NCBI RefSeq assembly: GCF_900156435.1
Contig: NZ_FTPQ01000001.1
Span: forward strand, 868,001-932,000
Direction: 5' to 3'
Source of the DNA: Microbacterium sp. RU1D
Lineage (GTDB): Bacteria; Actinomycetota; Actinomycetes; Actinomycetales; Microbacteriaceae
Length of the DNA: 64,000 nt
This document shows positions 1 through 10,439 of the stretch, in pieces. How positions within the stretch are numbered: position 1 is the first letter of the stretch; each line of letters opens with the position of its first letter. Both the position numbers and the translations under genes were made by a program. The notes under the pieces were generated by a model that did no database searches, was not told the origin of the DNA, and saw nothing but the letters and a program-made list of their open reading frames with translations.

Positions 1-426
1 CCCGAGGTCGTGGCGCTCGTCGGCGAGGTCGCGCCCTACGTCAAGCCCGAGCCCGTCGTGGCGCAGCCGCAGGGCGGGGGGCGCTCGCAGGGCGCCAACG
101 CCCAGCGCAAGCGCGCCGCCCGCACGCCGGGTCAGGATGCCGCAGCCCCGGCCGCCGGCGGCGGTCGCCGTCGTCGCGGACGCGGTGGAAGTGGCGGTGG
201 TCAGGGCGCCGAGGCTCCCGCCGCTTCCGCTCACGCGCCGCAGGGCGGCCGTGGCCAGGGCCAGCGCGCAGGTGCCGGACGCGGACAGTCGAGCGGGGGC
301 GCACAGCGCGCCGGCGCCGGCGCCGCCCGTCCGCAGGGCGCGGGCCGATCGGCGTCCGGCGCTCCCACGACCGGCATGGTCGTCGGCGCCCGCTCCCCGC
401 GCACGAACCGTCGCGCCCAGGGCTGA
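1..426 (+). CDS. C-terminal tail of a probable DEAD/DEAH-box RNA helicase (5' end outside window)
   Basis: The frame is open from base 1 to the TGA at 424-426, giving 141 residues of a protein that begins upstream. The visible part is low complexity: a short acidic/hydrophobic stretch (VVALVGEVAPYVKPEP) and then a long Ala/Gly/Arg/Gln-rich tail with RRRRGRGG-type clusters, ending in SPRTNRRAQG. Basic RGG-like tails of this kind are common at the C-terminus of actinobacterial DEAD-box RNA helicases, where they bind RNA. The helicase core is not in the window, so the name rests on tail composition only. A strong terminator follows the stop. Another RNA-binding protein with a similar tail is possible. 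Confidence 0.5.
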   Translation, partial: PEVVALVGEVAPYVKPEPVVAQPQGGGRSQGANAQRKRAARTPGQDAAAPAAGGGRRRRGRGGSGGGQGAEAPAASAHAPQGGRGQGQRAGAGRGQSSGGAQRAGAGAARPQGAGRSASGAPTTGMVVGARSPRTNRRAQG

Positions 427-436
427 GCCCCTCTCC

Positions 437-468
437 GGAGCCCCCGCAGATCCGTCTGCGGGGGCTCC
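437..468 (+). terminator. Intrinsic terminator-like hairpin after the helicase tail
   Basis: A perfect 14-bp inverted repeat (GGAGCCCCCGCAGA, positions 437-450, and its complement at 455-468) encloses the 4-base loop TCCG, 11 bases after the stop codon. There is no long T-run, as is usual in this GC-rich group. Confidence 0.8.
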
Positions 469-748
469 GTCGCGTTCCGACGCGGGCTCTCGGCTCGATG
501 GGGGTCGGGGTCCGGCCGTTCGGCCCGGCCGTGTGGCTGGCGCCGCCCGCAGCCCGACCGGCCCCGTGCGTGTGCACAACGGCGGATGCCGCGGCCGACG
601 CGCCGCGTCCGGCCCTCGGCGCTGCGGCGTGTCACCTCACCGGCCCGCGGCTGTGCCCGCGGCGGGCGCACCCGCTCCGCCGCGGCAGGCCCGCGGCCGG
701 ATCGGCCTGGCCGATGTCGGAGGTCTGCGCCACACTGGGGACGATCCC
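469..748. other. Gene-free stretch between helicase tail and UvrA-like gene
   Basis: No convincing gene is present. Open frames run through it on both strands only because stop codons are rare at this GC content, and their translations are Arg/Pro/Ala-rich without recognisable motifs. It probably carries the promoter of the next gene, but no clear -35/-10 pair was found. Confidence 0.6.
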
Positions 749-760
749 GAGGAGGCGCCC

Positions 761-3100
<2,340 letters not shown>

Positions 3101-3234
3101 CCCCCGCGCGACGACCGAGAAGAGGCCGCTCGACGCCGGACTCTGCGCGCCGCGCCGCGCCGCGATGTCCCGGCTCGCTCCGCCGCCGAGCTCCGCCGCC
3201 GAGCTCCGCCGGCGTGATCCGCCGACGGCGCGCG

Positions 3235-3711
3235 TCAGCCCCGCGTGGGAACCGACGCGTCGTGCAGGTGGCGATCGCCGTGTGACAGCACCTTGACGAT
3301 GACACCCCGCCGTCGCAGATCGGCGACGGCGCGCGTCTCGTCTTCGCGCGTCAGGCCCAGGGCGTGCACGCTGGCCACCACGAGCACGTCGCCGCGCGTC
3401 AAGGTTCCGAAGAAGCGATCGAGGCGGGTGGCCCAGCCCTCGAGCGTCTCCGGGGCGGGATGGCGGAAGCCTTCGATAGGCACCCCGAACCGCGTGAGGT
3501 CGTCGCGCTGCTGCACGACGGTGGGCATGTCGGGACGCGACACGACGAGTCCGACGAGGCGGGATCCGGAGGGGCGGGCACGCCACCAATCACGGTCGCT
3601 CTGGAGCTCGGTGAAGCACTTCGGGCACTCGGCCGCAGTGTGCATCACGTGCACCGGGCTGGTCCCGGCGGCATCCGCGGATGACGGCATCGTCGGGATC
3701 GGATCGCTCAT
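3235..3711 (-). CDS. Resolvase-fold (serine-recombinase N-terminal-like) protein with degenerate active site
   Basis: The protein has 158 residues. Residues 28-36 contain a CPKC pair that could bind a metal. Residues 51-148 follow the pattern of the serine-recombinase catalytic domain: strand LVGLVVS with the Ser at position 58 where the nucleophile sits, then a Q-rich helix (QQRDDLTRFG), then GDVLVVASVHALGLTRED. In active recombinases this last segment carries the DRLGR arginines; here they are Ala117 and Leu120. No DNA-binding C-terminal domain follows. I infer a catalytically dead member reused for another job. The start ATG has GGAGG 8 bases upstream. The upstream region carries the three-box repeat at 3781-3858. 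It is not evidence for a mobile element. Confidence 0.6.
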   Translation of the reverse strand: MSDPIPTMPSSADAAGTSPVHVMHTAAECPKCFTELQSDRDWWRARPSGSRLVGLVVSRPDMPTVVQQRDDLTRFGVPIEGFRHPAPETLEGWATRLDRFFGTLTRGDVLVVASVHALGLTREDETRAVADLRRRGVIVKVLSHGDRHLHDASVPTRG

Positions 3712-3780
3712 GGAAACCTCCGCGACCATTGTGCCCCACCCCCCCTGCGAAACCGCCCTCCGCGTCGCGGCCGAGACCCC

Positions 3781-3858
3781 CTCGTCCCACTTATAGCGGT
3801 GCATGTCCCGAAAAGCGTCACTCGAGCGCTCCGGCACCGGCCATAAATGGGACATGAG
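3781..3858. repeat. Three-box repeat array, locus 1 (two direct boxes, one inverted)
   Basis: Box A (3781-3800, CTCGTCCCACTTATAGCGGT) and a diverged box B (about 3802-3820, begins CATGTCCC) read forward. Box C (3836-3858) reads in reverse and its complement begins CTCATGTCCCATTTATGGCC. Box A and box C can pair around a roughly 35-base spacer. The same arrangement recurs at 47110-47185. Here it lies upstream of the minus-strand resolvase-fold gene (start 3711) and downstream of the SDR gene (stop 3981). Confidence 0.6.
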
Positions 3859-3980
3859 CGCCGGCAGCGCCGGCGCCGACCAGCCGACGCCAGCGCCGCC
3901 GCCGCCGTCCGCACCCGGAAGGCCCGCCGCTTCCGGACGGCCCGCCGCGCCTCCGTGCGACGGGCCCGACAGGCGATGAC

Positions 3981-4733
3981 TCAGTGCGCCGAATACCCGC
4001 CGTCGACGAGGTGGTAGCTGCCCGAGATGAACGAGGCGGCGTCGCTGAGCAGGAAGAGCGTCAGCGCGGCGACCTCGGAGTCGGTGCCCAGGCGCCCGGT
4101 GGCGTGCTCGTTCTCGAGGTGCGTCAGGGCCGCGGGGGTCAGGCTCGAGCGCACGAGCGGGGTGTCGATGAAGCCCGGACCCACGGCGTTGGTGCGCACG
4201 CCCTGCGCGGTGTACTCGAGGGCCGCGACCTTCGTCAGGCCGACCAGCGCGTGCTTGCTGGCGACGTAGGCGGCGTTCTGCGCGATGCCGACGGATCCGA
4301 GGACGGATGCCATGTTCACGACCGCGCCGCCACCGGAGGCGACGATCGCCGGGAGCTGGAACTTCAGCCCGTAGAAGACCCCGTCGAGGTCGACGGCGCG
4401 CACGCGGTCCCACGCGTCGATGTCGTAGTCGCCGATGTTCTGCGGCGGGGCGCCGATCCCGGCGTTGTTGACGGCGAGGTGGAGTCCGCCGTAGGTGGTG
4501 TGGGCGAACGCGACGGCGGCCTCGGAGTCCTGCCACTTCGCGGTGTTCTGGGCGAAGGCCGCGGCGGTTCCGCCGGCGTCGGTGATCTGCCGCACGACGC
4601 TCTCGGCGGCATCCTTGTTGATGTCGGTCACGACGACCGAGGCGCCTTCCGCGGCCAGCTCCCGCGCGATCGCGGCTCCGATTCCGCTGCCACCGCCGGT
4701 GACGAGGGCGACCTTCTGGGCGAACCTGCTCAT
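3981..4733 (-). CDS. Short-chain dehydrogenase/reductase (SDR)
   Basis: The protein has 250 residues, the usual length for a classical SDR. It has the N-terminal cofactor motif TGGGSGIG near residues 13-20, Asp in VVTDIN after strand 2 (which favours NAD over NADP), the NNAG motif, and the catalytic Tyr156-x-x-x-Lys160 in YVASK. It ends with the usual GSYHLVDGGYSAH. SDRs oxidise alcohols or reduce ketones; the substrate cannot be told from sequence. The ATG at 4733 is preceded by GGGAGAGAAG. It lies 94 bases downstream of the antiporter gene on the same strand and may be cotranscribed with it. Confidence 0.9.
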   Translation of the reverse strand: MSRFAQKVALVTGGGSGIGAAIARELAAEGASVVVTDINKDAAESVVRQITDAGGTAAAFAQNTAKWQDSEAAVAFAHTTYGGLHLAVNNAGIGAPPQNIGDYDIDAWDRVRAVDLDGVFYGLKFQLPAIVASGGGAVVNMASVLGSVGIAQNAAYVASKHALVGLTKVAALEYTAQGVRTNAVGPGFIDTPLVRSSLTPAALTHLENEHATGRLGTDSEVAALTLFLLSDAASFISGSYHLVDGGYSAH

Positions 4734-4827
4734 GGATGCTCTTCTCTCCCGCCGTCGAGTCACCACGGATCTCGAGGTGACCGCATGCGCGTGAATGGAA
4801 ACCGCCGCACCGCCGACGGTATTCCGC

Positions 4828-6576
4828 TCAGTCGTCCTCGCCGTCGTCGATGCGCAGCTCGAGGCTCAGCTGATCGGCGTCGAGCTCGGCGAGGGCGTGC
4901 CGGAGGGCGGCCGTGCTGTAGTGCCCGTCGCGGCCGACGTCGTGCAGCCGTCGGCGCATGGCCTCGATCGAGGCGAGCCGCAGCTCGAGGGAGTCGCGCA
5001 CGCGCGTCGACGCCTCCTCGTCGGGCGGCTGCACGAGGCGGGCGCCCGCGCGCTCGATCATCTCGGCGGGGAAGGGCTCGCCGTCGCGCCGGACGAGAGA
5101 GCCCGATTGCACGGCCGCGATGGCGGCATCCCGGAGCTCGGCGTCCAGGGCCCGCTGCTCCTCCCGCGAGGGACCCTCGCCGCCGTCGCCGGCCAACCCG
5201 ACCCTGCGCACCAGGGCGGGCAGGGTCAGTCCCTGCAGCACGAGGCTGAAGAGGGCGACGAGGAACGCGACGAAGATGAGCAGGGGGCGCTGCGTCGTGT
5301 CGACGGGCAGGGTCTGCGCGGCGGCCAGCGTGACCACGCCGCGCATCCCCGCCCAGACGATGACGCTCCCGTGGCGCGCGCCCAGCGGGGTGTCGCGGTA
5401 GTAGTCGAGGTCGGCCATGGTGCGCGAGATGCGGGTTCGCATCCAGCCGATACGTCGCGCCGCACGAGCGGGGTCCTCTGCGCGGGCGCCGAATTGCTCG
5501 GGGGCGGTGCGGTAGGCCTCTTCGAAGCGGTCGAGGCGGCGCTGCGCGTCGTCGACCCGTTCCTGGTGTCGCCCGACGCGCCGGCTTCGGCGCCCCTGGA
5601 TCCAGATCAGCCACGACACGTAGACGGCGCGCACCGCGAGGGTGATGCCGAGCGCCGAGAGCGCGAGCCACGCGCCGTGCCACAGGCCCTCATCGGCGCG
5701 GATGTTGGCCGTGACGATGTCTTTGAGCTCGAGTCCGAACACGAGGAAGACGCCGCCCTCGAGCACGAGCTCCACGGTTCTCCAGTTGAGGCGGTCGCTG
5801 ATGCGCTGCTCGGGGGTGAACCGCCGCGCCGCACCCTGTCCGGTGACGATGCCCGCGACGACCGCCGCGACCAGTCCCGAACCGCCCAGGTGCTCGGTGG
5901 GGAGGTAGGCGATGAAGGGAACGGTGAAGCTCAGCGCGGTGTTCGCGGCCGGATTGCTCACGCGTTCGCGCAGCCGGAGGTTCCCCCACCCGACGACCGC
6001 GCCGAGTGCGAGGGCGATCACCACGGCCCACGCGAACGAGGCCAGCGCGTCGCCGAACGCGAACCCGGATGCCACGGCTGCGACCGCGGTGCGCAGGAGC
6101 ACCAAGGCGGTGGCGTCGTTGAGCAGGCTCTCGCCCTCCAGCATCGTCACCACGCGCGGCGAGATGCCCAGGCGCTTGGCGATCGAGGTGGCGACGGCAT
6201 CCGTGGGGCTGAGGATGGCGCCCAGCGCGATTCCGAGGGCGAGCCCGAGCCCCGGGATGACGGCCCAGAAGAACAGCCCGAGCACGAGCGAGCTGAACAC
6301 GACGAGCAGCACGGAGAGCCCGGCGATGGGCGCGAAGTCGCGGCGGAACTCGATGGCGGGCAGTTGCACCGCCGCGGAGTACAGCAGCGGGGGCAGCACC
6401 CCGATGAGGATGACCTCGGGGTTCACCGCGAAGGCGGGGACGAAGGGCAGCAGGCTGACGCCCGCGCCGATCGCGAGCAGCACCAGCGGCCCGGCGATGT
6501 TGAAGCGCGGCCCGATGACCGTGGCGAGCGCGACGACCACCACGCCGGCGACGACGATGATGAGCGGATCGATCAC
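4828..6576 (-). CDS. Na+/H+ antiporter, CPA1 (NhaP/Nhe-like) family
   Basis: The protein has 582 residues. The first 330 or so are membrane helices of the CPA1 cation:proton exchanger fold, with the ILSPTDAVATSIAKRLG segment whose Asp lies in the ion path. A further helix GMRGVVTLAAAQTLP carries the conserved Arg/Gly. A hydrophilic, helical C-terminal region of about 130 residues is probably cytosolic and regulatory. The role is exchange of Na+ (or K+) for protons in pH and salt homeostasis. The start is GTG at 6576: an in-frame TAG lies 12 bases upstream, so it cannot be further out. The GGAGG sits directly against this GTG, which is unusually close, so a start a few codons inside is possible. 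Confidence 0.9.
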   Translation of the reverse strand: MIDPLIIVVAGVVVVALATVIGPRFNIAGPLVLLAIGAGVSLLPFVPAFAVNPEVILIGVLPPLLYSAAVQLPAIEFRRDFAPIAGLSVLLVVFSSLVLGLFFWAVIPGLGLALGIALGAILSPTDAVATSIAKRLGISPRVVTMLEGESLLNDATALVLLRTAVAAVASGFAFGDALASFAWAVVIALALGAVVGWGNLRLRERVSNPAANTALSFTVPFIAYLPTEHLGGSGLVAAVVAGIVTGQGAARRFTPEQRISDRLNWRTVELVLEGGVFLVFGLELKDIVTANIRADEGLWHGAWLALSALGITLAVRAVYVSWLIWIQGRRSRRVGRHQERVDDAQRRLDRFEEAYRTAPEQFGARAEDPARAARRIGWMRTRISRTMADLDYYRDTPLGARHGSVIVWAGMRGVVTLAAAQTLPVDTTQRPLLIFVAFLVALFSLVLQGLTLPALVRRVGLAGDGGEGPSREEQRALDAELRDAAIAAVQSGSLVRRDGEPFPAEMIERAGARLVQPPDEEASTRVRDSLELRLASIEAMRRRLHDVGRDGHYSTAALRHALAELDADQLSLELRIDDGEDD

Positions 6577-6621
6577 CCTCCGAGGCTAGCCCTCCGCCTC
6601 ATGCGACCTCGACCGCGCGGC

Positions 6622-7908
6622 TCAGCCGTCCGCGCGAAGCGCGTCCGCGACGGCGTTCATGCCCGTCAGCGTCTCGTTGAAGCTCGTCGACAGCGGCGAC
6701 AGCCCGATGCGCAGACCGTGCGGATCGCGGTAGTCGGGGATGACGTCGCCCTCCCACAGCCGGGCCGTCACCGCCCGCATGGCGGGGTGCGACAGGGTGA
6801 TGTGCCCTCCGCGTTCGGCCGAATCGCGGGGCGAGGCGAGGCGCACGCCGAGAGGGCCCAGGATGCCGTCCGCCACCCGCACCGCGAACTCGGTCAGGGC
6901 GATCGACTTGCGCCGGACGGCCGCGATGCCGGCCTCCTCGAGCAGGTCGAGCGTGTCCTGCATCGCGATCATCGCGAGCACCGGCGGCGTCCCCGACAGG
7001 AACCGGCGCATGCCGTCGGCGGGGTGGTACTGCGGGCCCATCGAGAAGACGTCGGCCGCGCCCATCCACCCCTGCACCGGCTGGGTGAGGCGTTGTTGGT
7101 GGCGCGCCGCGACGTAGGCGAACGCCGGGGAGCCGGGTCCGCCGTTGAGGTACTTGTACGTGCATCCGACGGCGAGATCGGCGCCCCACGCGTCGAGCTC
7201 CATCGGCACCGAGCCGGCCGAATGGCAGAGGTCCCACAGCACGAGCGCTCCCGCCTCGTGCGCGATGGAGGTGAGCGCGGCGCCGTCGGCGAGGTACCCG
7301 GAGCGGTACGAGACGTGGCTCAGCAGCACCACCGCGGTCTGCGGACCGACCGCGTCGCGCAGCAGGTCGGCATCCACGCCTCGAGAGGTGTCGACGTCCA
7401 CCCAGACGACGCGGGCGCCCCGTTCGGCGGCGATGCCCTCGACGAGGTACCGGTCGGTGGGGAAGTCGTCGCGTCCCACGACGATCTCCACGCGCTCGGG
7501 ATCGGCCGCGCTCTGCGCGTCGACAGCGGCGCGCAGGAGCTTGTAGAGCAGCACGGTGGTCGAGTCGCCGATCACGGTCTGCCCGGATGCCGCGCCGAGC
7601 GCGAGCGAGCCGATCCGGTCGCCGATGGCGAAGGGGAGCTCCATCCACGCCTCGTCCCAGCCGCGGATGAGGCGTCCGCCCCACTCCTCGGTGACGAAGC
7701 GCGCGAGGCGCTCGGCGGTCGCGCGGGGCGGGCGGCCGAGGGAGTTCCCGTCGAAGTACACCAGGGGGGTGTCGGCCCCGATGAAGGCGTCGCGGTACGA
7801 CGCGAGCGGGTCGTCGGCATCGAGAGCCGCCGCCTCGACCGCGAGGGAGGCGTGCGGCACCTCCAACCGGTCGACGGATCCGAAGTCGGGGGAGGGGTCA
7901 GTCGACAC
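6622..7908 (-). CDS. kynU: Kynureninase
   Basis: The protein has 428 residues and is a fold-type I PLP enzyme. Near residue 50 it has YFDGNSLGRPP, the hallmark of kynureninase. The PLP-binding Lys is Lys252 in CTYKYLNGGPG, and WMGAADVFSMGPQYHPADG follows. The enzyme cleaves kynurenine to anthranilate and alanine (or 3-hydroxykynurenine to 3-hydroxyanthranilate) in tryptophan catabolism. The start GTG at 7908 lies 11 bases inside the end of the upstream amidohydrolase gene, so the two are probably translationally coupled. No tryptophan dioxygenase or classical kynurenine formamidase gene is seen nearby. Confidence 0.93.
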   Translation of the reverse strand: MSTDPSPDFGSVDRLEVPHASLAVEAAALDADDPLASYRDAFIGADTPLVYFDGNSLGRPPRATAERLARFVTEEWGGRLIRGWDEAWMELPFAIGDRIGSLALGAASGQTVIGDSTTVLLYKLLRAAVDAQSAADPERVEIVVGRDDFPTDRYLVEGIAAERGARVVWVDVDTSRGVDADLLRDAVGPQTAVVLLSHVSYRSGYLADGAALTSIAHEAGALVLWDLCHSAGSVPMELDAWGADLAVGCTYKYLNGGPGSPAFAYVAARHQQRLTQPVQGWMGAADVFSMGPQYHPADGMRRFLSGTPPVLAMIAMQDTLDLLEEAGIAAVRRKSIALTEFAVRVADGILGPLGVRLASPRDSAERGGHITLSHPAMRAVTARLWEGDVIPDYRDPHGLRIGLSPLSTSFNETLTGMNAVADALRADG

Positions 7909-8821
7909 GCGTGAGCTCCTCGGTGGGGACGACCGTCCCCCGGCTCAGCCAGGTGGGCAGGTCATCGGGGTCGGTCGGGGCGGGGCCGGCGATGAAGGTC
8001 GAGACGGCCCGGATCGCGTCGGAGCCGGGCCAGGGATCGGCAAGCGTCGCGATGAGGACGTCTCCGCGGACCCCCGCCTCGTGGAGGGCCAGCAGCTCGC
8101 GGCGATTCAGCCCCACCGGTAGGGGGCCGTTGCCGAGATCGGTGCCGTAGAGCACGCGGCCGCCGCGCGCTGCGAACGCCCGCACGTTCGCGATCGCCAC
8201 CCGGCGGGCCTCGCCGCGGTGGATGTCGAGCGTCGATATCCATGCCTGGCCGGCGGCGACCGCGCGCGAGAGGACGCGGCGCGACAGAGGTGCGTCGAAG
8301 GGGGCGTGGGCGAGAGCCGACACCCCCGCCTCGATCGCACGTTCGACCTGGCCGGCGCCCTGCGCGTGCGCGACGACGGCGAGCCCGCGCTCGCCGGCCG
8401 CCGCGACGATCGCCGCGAGGGTGTCGTCGTCGGGGACGGGACCGGCGTCGGCGTGGAGCGCGACCTTGATCACCGAGGCTCCGGCATCCGCCTGCGCGTC
8501 GACCGCCGTGCGCGCTCCCCCCGCGACCCCCGGATGCCGAGAACCGTTCGTCACGACACGGACGATGCTCTCGGGTGCCCAGCCGCGGCCTACGGGGTAC
8601 CCGCCCGCAGCGGTGAGGAACGCGCCGGCGTAGCGCACGTGGGGGAGGCCGTCGCCGCGGCGGGCGAGGGCGACGGGGTCACCGCCGAGGTCGACGACGC
8701 CGGACACCCCGCGCCGCGCGAGGCCGGAGGCGTCGACGAGGTGCAGATGCACGTGATGGTCGACGAAGGCGGGCAGCATCGTGCCGCTCTCGCCGGTCAG
8801 CGCACGCCGGACCGGCTGCAC
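7898..8821 (-). CDS. Metal-dependent amidohydrolase, partner of kynureninase
   Basis: Read from the GTG at 8821 the protein has 307 residues; from the ATG at 8779 it has 293. The order of likely metal ligands matches the amidohydrolase superfamily: VDHHVHLH near the N-terminus (HxH), VIKVALH (Lys), VVAHAQG (His), ALAHAPFD (His) and GTDLGNGP (Asp). It lacks the extra beta-sandwich that frames larger imidazolonepropionase-type members. It starts 6 bases after the glutaredoxin-like gene and overlaps kynU by 11 bases. The overlap suggests a reaction in the same pathway. Hydrolysis of N-formylkynurenine or of a kynurenine-like amide is a plausible guess, but no motif proves it. The start choice is uncertain because neither candidate has a strong ribosome site. 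Confidence 0.78.
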   Translation of the reverse strand: MQPVRRALTGESGTMLPAFVDHHVHLHLVDASGLARRGVSGVVDLGGDPVALARRGDGLPHVRYAGAFLTAAGGYPVGRGWAPESIVRVVTNGSRHPGVAGGARTAVDAQADAGASVIKVALHADAGPVPDDDTLAAIVAAAGERGLAVVAHAQGAGQVERAIEAGVSALAHAPFDAPLSRRVLSRAVAAGQAWISTLDIHRGEARRVAIANVRAFAARGGRVLYGTDLGNGPLPVGLNRRELLALHEAGVRGDVLIATLADPWPGSDAIRAVSTFIAGPAPTDPDDLPTWLSRGTVVPTEELTRVD

Positions 8822-8826
8822 GGTCG

Positions 8827-9084
8827 TCAGATGAGCGAGAGTTCGCGGAGCTTGGACTCGACGTCGGCGTTCGACGGCTCGACGTGGTGGCTGGAGTCGG
8901 GGTAGACCACGACGGGGATGCTGGTGCGCCCCGAGATCTCCTTGGCGACGTCGGCGGCGGCGGGGTCGGCGACGAGGTCGATGTACTCGTAGTCGATGCC
9001 GAGCTCGTCGAGCTGCTTCTTGGTGCGGATGCAATCGCGGCACCAGTCGGCGCCGAACATACGGATGGATGCGTCGGAGGACAT
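8827..9084 (-). CDS. Glutaredoxin/mycoredoxin-like redox protein
   Basis: The protein has 85 residues, the usual size for a mycoredoxin or small glutaredoxin. It has a thioredoxin-fold N-terminus with active-site WCRDC (Cys15 and Cys18), then helix RTKKQLDEL, strand YEYIDL and the cis-Pro segment TSIPVVVYPD. In actinobacteria such proteins reduce mixed disulfides with mycothiol, so that role is the best inference. The start ATG at 9084 lies directly against a strong hairpin (9085-9126) whose 3' arm contains the only ribosome-site candidate (GAGAG). The amidohydrolase gene begins 6 bases after its stop. Confidence 0.88.
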   Translation of the reverse strand: MSSDASIRMFGADWCRDCIRTKKQLDELGIDYEYIDLVADPAAADVAKEISGRTSIPVVVYPDSSHHVEPSNADVESKLRELSLI

Positions 9085-9126
9085 GCTCTCAGCGTACGCC
9101 GCCCGCGCTCGGCGGGCGCTGAGAGC
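9085..9126 (-). promoter_or_regulatory. Hairpin that covers the ribosome site of the glutaredoxin-like gene
   Basis: The outer stem is a perfect 10-bp repeat (GCTCTCAGCG and its complement). An inner 6-bp GCCCGC/GCGGGC stem has a 5-base loop. On the minus strand the 3' arm ends CGCTGAGAGC immediately before the ATG at 9084, so the GAGAG element would be paired. It also sits 27 bases after the stop of the upstream glycosyltransferase gene and could act as its terminator. Both readings are inference. Confidence 0.6.
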
Positions 9127-9153
9127 GCACCCCCGGCGACGGGCGATCCGGTG

Positions 9154-10281
9154 TCAGGCGGTGACTTCGTCTTCGAGGGGCTCGATGGCGTGGACGACTT
9201 TGCCGACGCGGCTCTTCTTGGGCGCGTAGACGACGAGCGCGTGGAAGACGAAGCGCACGACGAAGGCGGCGATGAGCGTGAGCGCGGCGGCGACGACGCT
9301 CTGGATGTGCGCCTGGCTGACAAGCACCCAGATGACCGGGATGCGCACGATGGCCTCGATGCCGTTGAACGTGAACGATTTGATGAACCGGTGGCGCATG
9401 AGACCGGACTCCGCGCGCATGTCGGCGAAGACGAGGTACTCGAGCGCGAGGAAGTTCGCCACGATCGTGACGATGCTCGCGATGACCGCGGCGATGATGT
9501 ACTGCACGCCGACGGCCTGCAGCGCGCCCATGATCAGCAGGTTCGCGACGGCTCCGAGACCGCCGACGAGCGCGAAGGCCGACATGCGGCCGAAGCGCAG
9601 CATCGTGAGCTGCGTGAGGAAGCGCATGCCCTGGCTGAACGACGCCTTGGACTCGCCGGCGAAGCGGGGAGCGAAGGAGAAGGGCACCTCGGCGACGCGC
9701 ATCTGCTTGCGCGCGAGGATCTCGAGCAGGATCTTGAAGCCGCGCGGCTGCAGCGTCTCGACCTCGAGGGACCGACGGTCGACGAGGAAGAACCCGGTCA
9801 TCGGGTCGGAGCAGTTGTGCAGCTTCTTCGGGAACATGGCCTTCGTCAACAGCGTCGAGGCCCGCGAGACCGTGGTGCGCACGGCGTTGGCGAGACCGTC
9901 GGACGTGCCGCCGGCGATGTAGCGGGATGCCACGACGACATCGGCGTCGCCGACCTCGGCGCGCGCGAGCAGTTCGGCGATGACCTCGGGCGGGTGCTGC
10001 AGGTCGCCGTCCATGACGACGCAGAAGTCGGCGATCGCGGCCTTGATGCCCTCGACCACCGCACCGCCGAGGCCGCCGACGGGCTCGTCGCGGTGGACGA
10101 GGCGCACGGGGACCGTGGAGGCCGCCGCGACGGACCGGATGATGTCGGGGGTGTCGTCGCGGGAATCGTCGACGAAGATGATCTCCACATCGCGGCCGAC
10201 CAGAGCGTCCGTCGTCCGACGGACCAGCTCGGCGACATTCGGACCTTCGTTGAAGGTCGGAACGATGACGGAGATATCCAT
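9154..10281 (-). CDS. GT2 glycosyltransferase (polyprenyl-phosphate mannosyl/glucosyltransferase-like) fused to a GtrA domain
   Basis: The protein has 375 residues. Residues 1-230 form a GT-A glycosyltransferase 2 domain: DISVIVPTFNEGPNV at the start, EIIFVDDSRDDTPD, and VVMDGDLQHPPEV with the metal-binding DxD-type Asp pair, as in dolichol/polyprenyl-phosphate mannose synthase. Residues 240-370 form a GtrA-like domain with four hydrophobic helices. The expected role is to charge polyprenyl phosphate with a sugar at the inner face of the membrane and to help flip or anchor it, for cell-envelope glycans. ATG 10281 is preferred because the protein then begins at the first GT2 strand. An in-frame GTG at 10317 would add 12 residues without a better ribosome site. 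Confidence 0.88.
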   Translation of the reverse strand: MDISVIVPTFNEGPNVAELVRRTTDALVGRDVEIIFVDDSRDDTPDIIRSVAAASTVPVRLVHRDEPVGGLGGAVVEGIKAAIADFCVVMDGDLQHPPEVIAELLARAEVGDADVVVASRYIAGGTSDGLANAVRTTVSRASTLLTKAMFPKKLHNCSDPMTGFFLVDRRSLEVETLQPRGFKILLEILARKQMRVAEVPFSFAPRFAGESKASFSQGMRFLTQLTMLRFGRMSAFALVGGLGAVANLLIMGALQAVGVQYIIAAVIASIVTIVANFLALEYLVFADMRAESGLMRHRFIKSFTFNGIEAIVRIPVIWVLVSQAHIQSVVAAALTLIAAFVVRFVFHALVVYAPKKSRVGKVVHAIEPLEDEVTA

Positions 10282-10439
10282 GTGTGCTCGCGTTTTCTCG
10301 GTAAGCCAGAAGTACACAGCGTAGACCGGCCGACGCGTGCCCGAATTGGGATTGTGGAGGAGTTACCTGGGAGCTAGCGGGTGTTCACCCCAGCATCCGG
10401 TGAGGAACCGGCCGCCACGGGCGTCGTCGCGGGCTCTCG

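Noticed and set aside
137-760. In-frame upstream extension of the UvrA-like gene
   Set aside because: The added 208 residues are Pro/Ala/Arg-rich without motifs, run over a terminator, and the ATG at 761 has an excellent ribosome site.
3101-3234. GCCGAGCTCCGCC repeated twice, considered as a regulatory repeat
   Set aside because: Only two short adjacent copies in a GC-rich spacer; nothing else supports function.
3235-3711. Mobile element encoded by a serine recombinase
   Set aside because: The activating arginines and DNA-binding domain are missing, and no flanking target duplication or attachment repeat was seen.
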